Source: Selenomonadales bacterium 4137-cl (GTDB lineage: Bacteria > Bacillota > Negativicutes > Sporomusales > UBA7701). Taken from it: a DNA stretch of 64,000 nucleotides. Shown here one piece after another: positions 32,960-41,315 of this stretch. Every line of letters begins with the position of its first letter. Position 1 is the first letter of the stretch. The DNA lies in contig JAUOZS010000001.1 in assembly GCA_032334055.1 (NCBI GenBank), positions 744,001 to 808,000 on the forward strand, read 5' to 3'. The notes below the pieces were generated by a model, which was not told the DNA's origin, ran no database searches, and saw nothing but the letters and a program-made list of their open reading frames with translations. The translations under genes were made by a program, and so were the position numbers.

Positions 32960-34111
32960 ATGATAAGTGCTCCAAAATATTCATTCAAGGAGGGGCTGTT
33001 CTTTGCCCCTTCCTACAGAAAATATACCTTCCTGGTGACGGACGACTGTAACCTAGAGTGTCAATATTGCTATGAAAAATATAAAGCCCCTAATAGCATG
33101 TCCTGGGAAGTGGCCAGGAAATTTGTCGACCAAATCTTTGCAAAAGATATTCATACCCATCCTTTTCCCGAGACGACTTTTGACTTTTGCGGCGGCGAAA
33201 CCTTGCTGAAAGCGGACTTAATCGATCAATGCATTACTTATATCAAAGAAAAAATTGCCGAGGGCGGAGGCGAACAAAACTTCAAACCGATCCGCTACAA
33301 GCTGGTAACGAACGGCACCTTGTTTGGCGATGCTAAAGTGAGGAAGCTATTTGAAAACCATCGAATCGAATGCGGCGTTTCTATCGACGGCCTGCCCGCA
33401 CCCCATAACAAACTGCGCTGCAATTCTTACGACAGGATCGCCCCGCAGGTCGAATGGTGGAAATCGACGCAAAACGGCCGGGCCACGGCGATGGTTACCG
33501 TATCGAGCGAAAATGTGAGCGATTTGGCAAAAGGCATCCGGCATTTAGTCGAGGATTTGGGGATTTATAATCTATCGCTATCCATTGTCTTTGACGACGA
33601 TAACTGGCAGCAGGACCAATATGCCGAGAGCTTTTTCGCTCAGCTCATTGAAATCGCCAACCTTATGCTGCAGCCCGAGTACTTTTCCAAGGTATGGTGC
33701 AATGCCTTTGATATTGGTTCGTTCATGCCGGTGCATGACCGCTACCCTGCTTGCCCGTCCACAAAGACAGGACTTTCGGTGGACTATACCGGCAAGCTGT
33801 ACGTTTGCTTCCGGTTCAAAAATCCCGAAATGCGCCGGGACTTCAGTGTCGGCGACGTGGATAGCTGGATTGATGAAAGCAAGATGGCGGTATTTCAAAA
33901 CTGTACGACCGGCAACATACAAGGTTTTGAGGAGTGTGCTACGTGCGATATAGGCAGCGGCTGCAAGCGGTGTCCCGCCTTGAACGCTGAAAAGAACGGT
34001 GGTTTATACTGCGGAACCATTAACCTTTGTAAAGTACACCATGCCCGTTTCTTTGCGACGAAATACCTGATGGAAAAGAGGGCGGCCATATGGCGGCAAG
34101 CATACAAATAA
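32960..34111 (+). CDS. Radical SAM/SPASM protein (peptide maturase type)
   Basis: 383 residues from ATG 32960 after CGGGAG. The radical SAM motif C-N-L-E-C-Q-Y-C (Cys 30, 34, 37) is followed by F-C-G-G-E-T-L-L, the typical G-G-E motif, and V-T-N-G-T. The C-terminal third is a SPASM domain: a lone C-P-S, Y-V-C-F-R-F, then F-E-E-C-A-T-C-D-I-G-S-G-C-K-R-C-P-A and two later Cys, enough for two auxiliary [4Fe-4S] clusters. SPASM enzymes modify peptides or proteins (sactipeptide, quinohemoprotein and sulfatase maturation). Its probable target is the Cys-ended protein encoded just upstream. Finding it within a tail operon is unusual. Confidence 0.93.
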   Translation: MISAPKYSFKEGLFFAPSYRKYTFLVTDDCNLECQYCYEKYKAPNSMSWEVARKFVDQIFAKDIHTHPFPETTFDFCGGETLLKADLIDQCITYIKEKIAEGGGEQNFKPIRYKLVTNGTLFGDAKVRKLFENHRIECGVSIDGLPAPHNKLRCNSYDRIAPQVEWWKSTQNGRATAMVTVSSENVSDLAKGIRHLVEDLGIYNLSLSIVFDDDNWQQDQYAESFFAQLIEIANLMLQPEYFSKVWCNAFDIGSFMPVHDRYPACPSTKTGLSVDYTGKLYVCFRFKNPEMRRDFSVGDVDSWIDESKMAVFQNCTTGNIQGFEECATCDIGSGCKRCPALNAEKNGGLYCGTINLCKVHHARFFATKYLMEKRAAIWRQAYK

Positions 34112-34509
34112 TCAATGTCCTGGCCTGTCAGGACAAAGACGGTATTATTCAGTATCTTACCGCTGCCGGGCAGGTACAGGATAATGCCGCAGCACAGAAT
34201 CAGTGGTTCGACGACATGAACCGGGTGCGACAGACCTTGCCCGTGGTTTTAAGTCTGGATGAATTGCTGGCGATCTGCGAAGCTGTGTTAACGGCTTATC
34301 CCAAGGCCAACAACGCCCTTTTTCAAAGAGCCGTTGTTTTGAATGATAAAGGCGAGTATCAGGATGCGTTAGCTATCATCAATCAAATCTATCCTTTAAT
34401 GGCCGGCGGGAAAAAACCTGCCCTGTTTCTGAAAGTGCAGCTATTGAAGTGCTTGGGCGCTCCTGCATCTGAAATCAATGATGTCTTAACGGAATTGGAG
34501 GGGTTGTGA
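34090..34509 (+). CDS. Unknown protein, TPR-like, partner of the radical SAM gene
   Basis: 139 residues, overlapping the radical SAM gene by 22 bases (AAAGAGGGCGG upstream). The middle and end are helical, with N-N-A-L-F-Q-R-A-V-V-L-N-D-K-G-E-Y-Q-D-A-L-A-I-I resembling a tetratricopeptide repeat. No secretion signal. It may be a chaperone or recognition partner of the maturase, by context only. Confidence 0.65.
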   Translation: MAASIQIINVLACQDKDGIIQYLTAAGQVQDNAAAQNQWFDDMNRVRQTLPVVLSLDELLAICEAVLTAYPKANNALFQRAVVLNDKGEYQDALAIINQIYPLMAGGKKPALFLKVQLLKCLGAPASEINDVLTELEGL

Positions 34510-34916
34510 TGATTGAAAAAGTTTGCTGGTATATCGTAAAGGACGACAAGGTGATGGCGGTATCGCTTGCCCAGCCTTGTGCCGTAGATGCCGCTGCCAG
34601 GGGTGAAACGGTAATCAAAAGCAATTGGTATGAGGATAACTTGCTTCTCATTAAGTCGGTAGACGAGGCGGGTAAGGTACAGTTAAAACATGTTGTGACC
34701 GGGGAAATCGAAAAGGTCGCTGCCGATTTAATCAGAGTTCATATTAAGAGTGAAACTTTCACAGGCAGCGCCAAGCTCAATGTCCTGGGCACGCTTGTAG
34801 ATAAAAAAGTCGGGGAAGTACTGGAAATCGAAACTTTGCCCAATTATCCGCTTGTGGTTAGTTTTGAGCCTTCCCAGGAATATGTCGGAGTGATAAAGGA
34901 GGTTCATCGTGCCTAA
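34509..34916 (+). CDS. Unknown beta-rich protein of the radical SAM cassette
   Basis: 135 residues; ATG 34509 overlaps the previous stop by one base (TGATG) and follows GGAGGGG. Alternating beta strands (VCWYIVKDDKVMAVSL, KVQLKHVVTGEIEKV) and no recognised motif. Coupled translation links it to the radical SAM cassette. Could be a small RRE-like or tail protein; neither is supported by a clear motif. Confidence 0.6.
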   Translation: MIEKVCWYIVKDDKVMAVSLAQPCAVDAAARGETVIKSNWYEDNLLLIKSVDEAGKVQLKHVVTGEIEKVAADLIRVHIKSETFTGSAKLNVLGTLVDKKVGEVLEIETLPNYPLVVSFEPSQEYVGVIKEVHRA

Positions 34917-35127
34917 AGCCATTCTAAACGGCGGAAAAATTGTGATAGTTAAAACGGCGGGAGACGTTATTAACGAATATGCCGATTTGATTATGCAAGT
35001 CCGCAATGATTATCTTGACGCTCAGATTTTATTGGAAGGAAAGCCTGAGGAAATCGAAAAAGCACGGCTGGCGTATAAAGAAGTTTTGATGCGACGGCAA
35101 AAAGAATTGGATAATGTGGCTGAATGA
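34909..35127 (+). CDS. Small phage protein of the radical SAM cassette
   Basis: 72 residues, GTG 34909, six bases after AAAGGAGG, overlapping the previous gene by eight bases. A short beta start (AILNGGKIVIVKT) and a long charged helix. Unknown function; a small structural or chaperone protein is possible. Confidence 0.6.
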   Translation: MPKAILNGGKIVIVKTAGDVINEYADLIMQVRNDYLDAQILLEGKPEEIEKARLAYKEVLMRRQKELDNVAE

Positions 35128-35173
35128 CGATTTATCAGACGCGTAGGCATCCATTTTTATGGAGGTGTAAGTG

Positions 35174-35365
35174 ATGGTACAGCCTGAAAGGTTTTGCATG
35201 GAACACAGCGGCCAGTGCAAAGCGATTGCTACTCTGGAGAAGAACGATGAGGACATCTTTACCAGGCTCCGCGCGCTGGAAATAGCCGTTTGGAAGGCAG
35301 CCGGGGCGACCGGAGTAATTACAGGCATCGTGGTTGTTGTCATTCAGAAGGTGCTGTTCAAATGA
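35174..35365 (+). CDS. XhlA-like membrane protein of the lysis module
   Basis: 63 residues from ATG 35174, seven bases after GGAGGT. Begins with a Cys/His-containing region (F-C-M-E-H-S-G-Q-C-K-A-I), then a short coiled coil (D-E-D-I-F-T-R-L-R-A-L-E), and ends in one membrane helix (GVITGIVVVVIQKVLF). The architecture is that of hemolysin XhlA-type proteins that cooperate with holins. Four-base overlap with the next gene. Confidence 0.75.
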   Translation: MVQPERFCMEHSGQCKAIATLEKNDEDIFTRLRALEIAVWKAAGATGVITGIVVVVIQKVLFK

Positions 35366-35604
35366 TGAAGCGATGGTTTTCTTTCCTGCACGATAACTGG
35401 GTGGGTGTTATCCTGACGATGACGCTCGTCTTGTTTTTTGTCTATCTGTATGCCTTCTTCCGCAACGGCCATTACGGCGAGCACTATGACCTCGCGAGCT
35501 GCTGGGCCGGTGTGGGCGCGATAGCGGCAGCGGCGGCTACCGGGTATGGAAAGTGGTGGACAGACAGTAAGTACAATAGTGTCGGTGGACAAAAACCGGA
35601 TTAG
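35362..35604 (+). CDS. Putative holin / phage membrane protein
   Basis: 80 residues, ATGA-coupled. Two predicted membrane helices: residues about 12-33 (W-V-G-V-I-L-T-M-T-L-V-L-F-F-V) and about 48-62 (S-C-W-A-G-V-G-A-I-A-A-A-A-A-T). Its place just before the muramidase gene and its size suit a holin. Confidence 0.65.
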   Translation: MMKRWFSFLHDNWVGVILTMTLVLFFVYLYAFFRNGHYGEHYDLASCWAGVGAIAAAAATGYGKWWTDSKYNSVGGQKPD

Positions 35605-35657
35605 TAACCAAAACGCTCCATGAGTTAATAAAATGAAAGCAAAGGGGCTGATAATAA

Positions 35658-36239
35658 GTGAAAGGTATTGATGTAAGCTATCATAATGGTGATATAGACT
35701 GGCAAGCAGTTGTCGCTGCCGGATGCCAATTTGTTATAATCCGGCTCGGCTATGGGATTCGTCACCTTGACCACAAATTTGCGGATAACGTAAATGGGGC
35801 TCTGTCGGCCGGGCTTAAAATTGGTGTGTATTACTACAGCTACGCGCTTAATGTTGAAGATGCCAAAGCTGAGGCGCAGTTCGTGCAGGAAGTTTTACAA
35901 GAATATGGGGTAAATCCGGAGCTTGGTATTTGGTATGACATGGAGGACGCTGACGGTTATAAGGAACGCAATGGTATGCCAGACAATCAAACCATTACGG
36001 ATATGTGCTCCGCCTTTATCTGTGCGCTTAATGAAGCAGGTTATTCGCATGTTGGCATTTATGCTTCCTATTCGTGGCTGACAAGCAAAATTGACACTTC
36101 CCAGTTAGCCGATTATGTTCCGTATTGGAATGCACAATGGGGGAACAGTAACGATTTTCCGGCCGCAAAAATGTGGCAGTTTACGGATTGCTTAGATATA
36201 GGTGGCCAGACTTTTGACGGTAATGAGTATTATGGATAA
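35658..36239 (+). CDS. Endolysin: GH25 muramidase
   Basis: 193 residues from GTG 35658. K-G-I-D-V-S-Y-H-N-G-D-I-D-W at the start and W-Y-D-M-E-D-A-D near residue 94 supply the catalytic Asp/Glu of glycoside hydrolase family 25, which cuts N-acetylmuramic acid to N-acetylglucosamine bonds. There is no separate wall-binding domain and no signal peptide, so export depends on a holin. Followed by a terminator. Confidence 0.95.
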   Translation: MKGIDVSYHNGDIDWQAVVAAGCQFVIIRLGYGIRHLDHKFADNVNGALSAGLKIGVYYYSYALNVEDAKAEAQFVQEVLQEYGVNPELGIWYDMEDADGYKERNGMPDNQTITDMCSAFICALNEAGYSHVGIYASYSWLTSKIDTSQLADYVPYWNAQWGNSNDFPAAKMWQFTDCLDIGGQTFDGNEYYG

Positions 36240-36246
36240 GGGTTCT

Positions 36247-36280
36247 ATAAAGGCGGCTCAAGAGAGTCGCTTTATTTTTT
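36247..36280 (+). terminator. Rho-independent terminator after the muramidase gene
   Basis: An interrupted stem (ATAAA / TTTAT, GCG / CGC, CTC / GAG, one bulged G and one G-U pair) with an AAGA loop runs into six T residues. Confidence 0.65.
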
Positions 36281-36300
36281 GAAAAAATGGAGGAATGAAA

Positions 36301-36633
36301 ATGTCGGACGAACAAAACGTACAAGCCCAAGGAACTACCCAGGATGCCGCGCCGACTATAACGACGCCGGTGCAAAACGATGGCGCCAGGTTTAAAACGG
36401 CTATTGCGGCTTTGGAGGAAGCCGGTAAAGACCTTTTCCAAGATGAAATTGCGGCTCTCAAACAGAAACTGGTGAGCCTGGAGGAAAAAGCAAAAGCTGA
36501 GGCGGCGGTCGCCGCGGCGGAAGCGGTGCAGGCTGAGCAAACGTTTTTGCAAAAATATGGACAAGCTGCTGTGCGTTTGATCGAGATTGTCGCATTGGCC
36601 ACGATCTTGTTAAAGCTGTTCGGGGTGATATGA
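36301..36633 (+). CDS. Phage membrane protein with C-terminal anchor
   Basis: 110 residues from ATG 36301, six bases after GGAGGA (ATG 36295 is too close). A polar N-terminus, a coiled coil around residues 35-80 (IAALKQKLVSLEEKAKAEAA), and one C-terminal membrane helix (VRLIEIVALATILLKLFGVI). Tail-anchored, N-terminus in the cytoplasm by charge. Coupled to the next membrane gene. May be an antiholin or part of an envelope-disrupting pair. Confidence 0.6.
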   Translation: MSDEQNVQAQGTTQDAAPTITTPVQNDGARFKTAIAALEEAGKDLFQDEIAALKQKLVSLEEKAKAEAAVAAAEAVQAEQTFLQKYGQAAVRLIEIVALATILLKLFGVI

Positions 36634-37319
36634 TCATGATCTCCACCTGGATCGATAAGCACGTCAGGGCGCTTTTTTATATTGCCTTGGCGTTAATGAT
36701 TGCGATGGCCGGGATATTAGTCTGGGACAAGCTTCATCCCCAAGTGCCGGTGACGTTTGAGAGCCAGGAGGAAGCAACGACGTCGGCCGGAGTGGAAAAG
36801 GCGGCCAACGCCGCCCAGGCTCCCATTTCGGCGGCTCAAGCCGCTGCGATAGCGAATGAGATTAAAAAAGATGAAGATAAGCCGCCGGATGTTGTGGTAC
36901 AGACCACCGGGGCAAAGCTGAAAGATACAATTAAAACGGAATTGCAAAAGGCCGGTGGCCAGTTTGCCATTGTTACCGAACCCAAGAAGGACTCGACTGG
37001 TGCGGTGCCGTTTTCAGTGCTTGGTAAAACGCCAACCACCGCGCCGTTAACAACCACCTTGATCACTGGCGGCACAATGCTGCCCAACACGCCAGTGACG
37101 TTGAACCAGTACAATATTAAAGCGTATCCTGAGCGATTGATTCAGGTTGGCGGCAGTTATCAAGAAGTGTTCGCCGCCTATAGCTGGAAGGTCAGCATCC
37201 CGAAAATCCCGCTCGTCGCACCGCATGGTGATGTCGGGTACCTGGGAGTTTACGGACATGCAAACATTGACCATTCGGACATGTCGAGAATCGGAATCAT
37301 GCTGACCATACCGAAATAA
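36630..37319 (+). CDS. Phage membrane protein with large external domain
   Basis: 229 residues, ATGA overlap with the previous gene. One membrane helix at about 13-33 (A-L-F-Y-I-A-L-A-L-M-I-A-M-A-G-I-L-V-W), then an Ala-rich, helical linker and a beta-rich domain ending in L-T-I-P-K. N-in/C-out topology by the positive-inside rule. Its place at the end of the lysis region makes an envelope-spanning role possible, akin to inner-membrane spanins, but there is no lipoprotein partner and the beta end is atypical. Confidence 0.6.
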   Translation: MIMISTWIDKHVRALFYIALALMIAMAGILVWDKLHPQVPVTFESQEEATTSAGVEKAANAAQAPISAAQAAAIANEIKKDEDKPPDVVVQTTGAKLKDTIKTELQKAGGQFAIVTEPKKDSTGAVPFSVLGKTPTTAPLTTTLITGGTMLPNTPVTLNQYNIKAYPERLIQVGGSYQEVFAAYSWKVSIPKIPLVAPHGDVGYLGVYGHANIDHSDMSRIGIMLTIPK

Positions 37320-37324
37320 AAATG

Positions 37325-37372
37325 AACCAAAGCCCCCGCAGTCATGTCAATCTAACTGCGGGGGCTTTGGTT
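37325..37372 (+). terminator. Strong Rho-independent terminator at the end of the lysis region
   Basis: An 18-bp perfect stem (37325-37342 with 37355-37372) with a G/C core CCCCCGCAGT / ACTGCGGGGG, 12-base loop. It separates the structural-lysis operon from the recombinase region. Confidence 0.8.
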
Positions 37373-37394
37373 ACTCAAAAACGGAGGAATTGTG

Positions 37395-37532
37395 ATGTTA
37401 GTACCTGAAAAAGCAGCCGTGGATTACTTGATTAGCCGCTATCTGCTAAAACAACTCTTGGCTAAAGGGTTGATTACCCATGAGGAGTTTGAGCGGATTG
37501 ATGCGGAGAACAAGAAAAGTTTTGCCCGGTAA
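37395..37532 (+). CDS. Small SHOCT-like protein preceding serine recombinases
   Basis: 45 residues, ATG 37395, seven bases after GGAGG. V-D-Y-L-I-S-R-Y-L-L-K-Q-L-L-A-K-G-L-I-T then H-E-E-F-E-R-I-D is the short helical pattern (SHOCT-like, 'L-x-x-G-x-I-T-x-E-E-F') often found immediately ahead of tandem large serine recombinases in Bacillota mobile elements. May regulate or direct recombination. Confidence 0.6.
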   Translation: MLVPEKAAVDYLISRYLLKQLLAKGLITHEEFERIDAENKKSFAR

Positions 37533-37589
37533 CCTACTATTGCTTGCCATACGGCACAAGCAGAGTTATCATATCCAATAATAGGATAG

Positions 37590-37738
37590 TGACGGTGCAG
37601 GCAGACAAGGTTTAAGCATTGCAGTAACGGGAAACGAATCGTACGGCAGGACTTCAAACATTTTTAATGAAGGCCGATCGGGCTTTGTACAAAGCAAAGG
37701 AGCGAAAGAACTCGGTTATTACCTTAACCGGCATGTAG
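37590..37738 (+). pseudogene. Scar of a GGDEF (diguanylate cyclase) gene
   Basis: With frame changes near 37612 and 37671 the DNA reads S-I-A-V-T-G-N-E-S-Y-G-R-T-S-N-I-F-N-E and then A-D-R-A-L-Y-K-A-K-E-R-K-N-S-V-I-T, which is the conserved C-terminus of GGDEF domains (S-I-G-I-A ... A-D-x-A-L-Y-x-A-K-x-x-G-R-N). The rest of the gene is missing. It may be host DNA picked up or left behind when the recombinase region was assembled. Confidence 0.65.
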
Positions 37739-37745
37739 AAGGCTT

Positions 37746-37922
37746 ATGTATCGTAAATCACCGGAATATAGAAGAAGAGAAACCGAATTATACGACAAGA
37801 TCCGGAATTTGTCCGAAAGATTTGACCAAGTGCGTGCGGAAGGAAAAGACACTACTGAAATCCTCAAGCAGCTTGGGGTGGCGCTGGAAGAGTTCTACCT
37901 GTTTAGGCGTGAGGGTATTTAA
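37746..37922 (+). CDS. Small charged protein, hypothetical
   Basis: 58 residues, ATG 37746, a few bases after AAGG. Highly charged and helical (YRRRETELYDKIRNLSERF), no known domain. It lies between the GGDEF scar and the recombinases; coding status uncertain. Confidence 0.4.
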   Translation: MYRKSPEYRRRETELYDKIRNLSERFDQVRAEGKDTTEILKQLGVALEEFYLFRREGI

Positions 37923-38073
37923 AACCTATGAATTCAGCTCATGATTTTGGCGGCTTGGATGGTGACATCCAAGCCATATTTTTTATCCCGATTAATATGT
38001 TTCCGCATCAGAATTGAGTTGCTTTGGGGCGGCAACTGAGCTAACATGTCAACTGATGTTGGGAGGTGCAGCT

Positions 38074-39705
38074 TTGAAGAGGATTTTGACCATTTCGCCC
38101 AAGGCGCAGGCAGAGATAAAAAATGCACCGCAACAGGCGAAGCTAAAGGTATGTGCATACTGCAGAGTGAGTTCAGCGTCCAACGAACAAATGGCCTCCT
38201 ATGAGGCACAGGTTGAGTATTACAAAAAGTACATCCAGCAAAATCCGGCGTGGGAGTTTGTAGGTATCTACGCCGACAGCGGAGTTTCCGGAACGCGCAC
38301 AACAGGGCGTACGCAATTCAACCGGATGATTAAAGACGCCGAAGGCGATAAGATCGAGCTAATCGTCACCAAGTCCATTTCCCGCTTTGCGCGCAACACG
38401 CTGGATTGTCTGGAGGTTGTACGGTTTCTGAAAACCCTGGGCGTGGCCGTGTATTTCGAGCGGGAAAACATCAACACTTTAAGCGCCGAGAGTGAACTGT
38501 TGCTTAGCGTCTTGTCTTCAATCGCCCAGGAGGAAAGCCGCGGCATCTCCGACAACCTCCGCTGGGCCTATCGGAAAAAATTCCGGCAGGGGAAGGTGAC
38601 TGTGGCCACAAGCAGGCTTCTCGGCTATGACACGGATGACAAAGGCCAATTGATGATTAACCAGCGGGAAGCTGAAGTTGTCAAACGAATATTCTGCGAG
38701 TATATTGCAGGCAAGGGCATTAGAACTATCGTTATGGGGCTGGAGGCAGATAACATAACGACTGTAACCGGTCTTGCCCGCTGGCCGGAAAGCACCATCC
38801 GCAATATTTTGACAAACGAAAAATATTGTGGCGACGCCGTCCTGCAAAAAACCTATGTCGCCGATTACCTAACGCACAAGAAGAAAAAGAACAGGGGAGA
38901 ATTGCCGATGTATCGGGTCAGCGGCAATCATCGGCCGATTATCTCGAAAGATGATTTTGACTTAGTGCAACGGCTGATGTCTCAGAGGGCGGCGGAGTAT
39001 GGCAATCTGCCGGGAGACCGGAGTAAGTATGCCAGGCATTACGCGTTTAGCGGCAAGCTGGTTTGCGGTCGGTGCGGGGCATCCTTCAAGCGCCGGACCT
39101 GGAACAGCAAGGAGCCCAGTAAGCAAATTGTCTGGCAATGTAGTACTTATATCAAAAAAGGGAAGGCTGCCTGCTCTATAAAAGCTGTCGATGACATTAC
39201 GCTCAAGGCGGTATTTATGCGGGTGTTCAATAAATTGTATATAAACAAGGAGTCGGTACTTAAGCAATTCATGGTGAATATTGAAAAGACACTTTGCTAT
39301 GGCAGAAACCACGAACAGGTGAACAACGTCGAGTTTGAGACAGACAAGATAACCGGGAAAATCAAAGAACTGATCCGAAAGCAAATTAAGGGAATCGTTG
39401 AACCGTCAGAGTTTCAGGCGGAATATGGAAAGCTTAAAGCACGGCTGGAGGTACTGCGTAACCAGAAAAGCGGTTTCGTCCAGGATGAAGGCAGGCTGGA
39501 AGAGGTTAAAGCCAGGACACGGAAAATAGCCGCTTTTTTGGAAGAACAGGCAAGTGTCCTGACTGAGTTTGATGAAGATATTTTTTGTGCGTTGGTGGAG
39601 CGTGTAAAAGTGCTCTCGCCGACGCACTTGGTTTTTGAACTGAAAAATGGGCTGGCTGTGGAGCAGAAGTTCATAAAAAGGAAAGGCATTCACGGGTTGC
39701 AGTAA
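38074..39705 (+). CDS. Large serine recombinase 1
   Basis: 543 residues; TTG 38074 lies five bases after GGGAGGTG, while the longer frame has no ribosome site. Catalytic domain: C-A-Y-C-R-V-S (nucleophile Ser 33), S-Y-E-A-Q, and the T-K-S-I-S-R-F-A-R-N arginine region. Then the recombinase domain (R-I-F-x-E-Y-I-A-G-K-G), zinc ribbon (C-G-R-C-G-A-S-F-K-R-R ... W-Q-C ... C-S-I) and a coiled coil. It integrates or excises the element, with its tandem neighbour. Confidence 0.93.
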   Translation: MKRILTISPKAQAEIKNAPQQAKLKVCAYCRVSSASNEQMASYEAQVEYYKKYIQQNPAWEFVGIYADSGVSGTRTTGRTQFNRMIKDAEGDKIELIVTKSISRFARNTLDCLEVVRFLKTLGVAVYFERENINTLSAESELLLSVLSSIAQEESRGISDNLRWAYRKKFRQGKVTVATSRLLGYDTDDKGQLMINQREAEVVKRIFCEYIAGKGIRTIVMGLEADNITTVTGLARWPESTIRNILTNEKYCGDAVLQKTYVADYLTHKKKKNRGELPMYRVSGNHRPIISKDDFDLVQRLMSQRAAEYGNLPGDRSKYARHYAFSGKLVCGRCGASFKRRTWNSKEPSKQIVWQCSTYIKKGKAACSIKAVDDITLKAVFMRVFNKLYINKESVLKQFMVNIEKTLCYGRNHEQVNNVEFETDKITGKIKELIRKQIKGIVEPSEFQAEYGKLKARLEVLRNQKSGFVQDEGRLEEVKARTRKIAAFLEEQASVLTEFDEDIFCALVERVKVLSPTHLVFELKNGLAVEQKFIKRKGIHGLQ

Positions 39706-39719
39706 AGGGAGGGAATATT

Positions 39720-41315
39720 ATGAGCAAAGTCGTTTCCGTTATTCCGGCGAAACCGCTGCAAGTTATAAGAGGGCTGCCGGTGGAATCCAAAAAGCGTGTA
39801 TGCGCTTATTGCCGGGTCAGCACCGATACGGACGAGCAGCTCAGCAGCTATGAGGCGCAGGTCACCTATTACGAAGAATACATCAAAAAGCGTCCGGACT
39901 GGGAATTCGCCGGCATCTATGCCGACGAGGGCATTACCGGCACCAACACCAAAAACCGCACGGAATTCAACCGGATGATCGACGACTGCCTGACGGGAAG
40001 GATAGACCTGATAGTTACCAAATCCATTTCCCGTTTTGCCAGGAATACACTGGACTGCCTAAAATACGTTCGAATGCTTAAAGATAAGGGCGTGGCGATA
40101 TTTTTCGAAAAGGAAAACATCGATACGATGGACTCCAAAGGCGAAGTCTTGCTTACCATTTTGAGCTCACTGGCGCAGGACGAGTCCCGCTCGATCAGCG
40201 AAAACAGCCGGTGGGGGATTGTCCGGCGTTTCCAGCAGGGCAAGGTCCGCGTAAACCATAAGAAGTTCATTGGCTACGACAAGGATGAAAACGGCGAACT
40301 CGTTATCAACAAACAGGAAGCCGCTATTGTCCGGCGGATTTTCGCAGAATATCTTGCGGGCAAGGGCTGCAAGGCAATCGGCAAGGGCCTGGAGCGTGAC
40401 GGCGTTCTTACCGCGACCGGCAAAAAGGTTTGGCATGAGTCGGTCATCAAGAAGATGCTGCAAAACGAGAAATATGCCGGTGATGCTCTCCTTCAAAAGA
40501 CGATTACCGTGGATTTCCTGACCCATAAGCGCGTTATCAATAAAGGGTATGTCCCACAGTATTTTGTAGAGAATAACCACCCTGCTATCATAGCTAAAGA
40601 AACCTTTAAAGCGGTGCAGACGGAGATGGAGCGCCGAAGTGAGCTTATGGGGGGAAACAAAGGCCGCAGCCGGTATACGAACAAGTACCCTTTTTCCGGG
40701 AAGATATTCTGCAATGAATGCGGCGCGGCGTTCAGGAGAAAAAGCTGGGGCACGGGGAAGTATAAAAAATATGTCTGGATTTGCCGAACTCGCGATGAAC
40801 AAGGGCCGAAAGGCTGCAGCATACAGGCGGTGGATGAGGAAAAGCTGCAGGAAGCGTTTGTGCGGGTTGTGAATCAACTTATATCGGACAGGGATACTTT
40901 TATTGCCCGCATGACCGAGAATATCGAGAAGGTTTTTAATGAGCAAGCCAGCAAAGTTGATGTAGTGGCTGTTGACAGGCGGCTTGAGGAGCTACGGACA
41001 GAGATGGCAGCACTTGTCAAGTTGAATTTGACTACCGGGATTGATGATGAGATTTATGGCGAGGAATACAGGCGGATAGCCGGCGAGATAGAGGTTTTGC
41101 GCAGCAGAAGGGCGGGGATTATGCAGGCGGAAATGATGCGTCAGGAAATGCGCGGTCGGTTACGCGAGATAGCTATGGTTCTGCGGGATATGGACGGTGT
41201 TCGGGAATTTGACGAGGAGCTGTTCGGGATGCTGGTTGAGCGGGTAAGGGTAATAAATTTGGTACAGGTTGAGTTTGTATTGCGGTCGGGGGTTGGGGTA
41301 GTAGAAATACTTTAA
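39720..41315 (+). CDS. Large serine recombinase 2
   Basis: 531 residues, ATG 39720 after AAAGGGAGGGA, 14 bases after recombinase 1. Same domain order: C-A-Y-C-R-V-S (Ser 34), T-K-S-I-S-R-F-A-R-N, recombinase domain, zinc ribbon C-N-E-C-G-A-A-F-R-R-K, coiled coil. The catalytic halves of the two are very similar and the C-terminal thirds differ, so they arose by duplication and may act as a heteromeric pair or recognise different sites. Last gene of the element on this side. Confidence 0.93.
   Translation: MSKVVSVIPAKPLQVIRGLPVESKKRVCAYCRVSTDTDEQLSSYEAQVTYYEEYIKKRPDWEFAGIYADEGITGTNTKNRTEFNRMIDDCLTGRIDLIVTKSISRFARNTLDCLKYVRMLKDKGVAIFFEKENIDTMDSKGEVLLTILSSLAQDESRSISENSRWGIVRRFQQGKVRVNHKKFIGYDKDENGELVINKQEAAIVRRIFAEYLAGKGCKAIGKGLERDGVLTATGKKVWHESVIKKMLQNEKYAGDALLQKTITVDFLTHKRVINKGYVPQYFVENNHPAIIAKETFKAVQTEMERRSELMGGNKGRSRYTNKYPFSGKIFCNECGAAFRRKSWGTGKYKKYVWICRTRDEQGPKGCSIQAVDEEKLQEAFVRVVNQLISDRDTFIARMTENIEKVFNEQASKVDVVAVDRRLEELRTEMAALVKLNLTTGIDDEIYGEEYRRIAGEIEVLRSRRAGIMQAEMMRQEMRGRLREIAMVLRDMDGVREFDEELFGMLVERVRVINLVQVEFVLRSGVGVVEIL

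Noticed and set aside
36630..37319. Classical two-component spanin
   Set aside because: No lipoprotein signal or embedded Rz1-like frame was seen.
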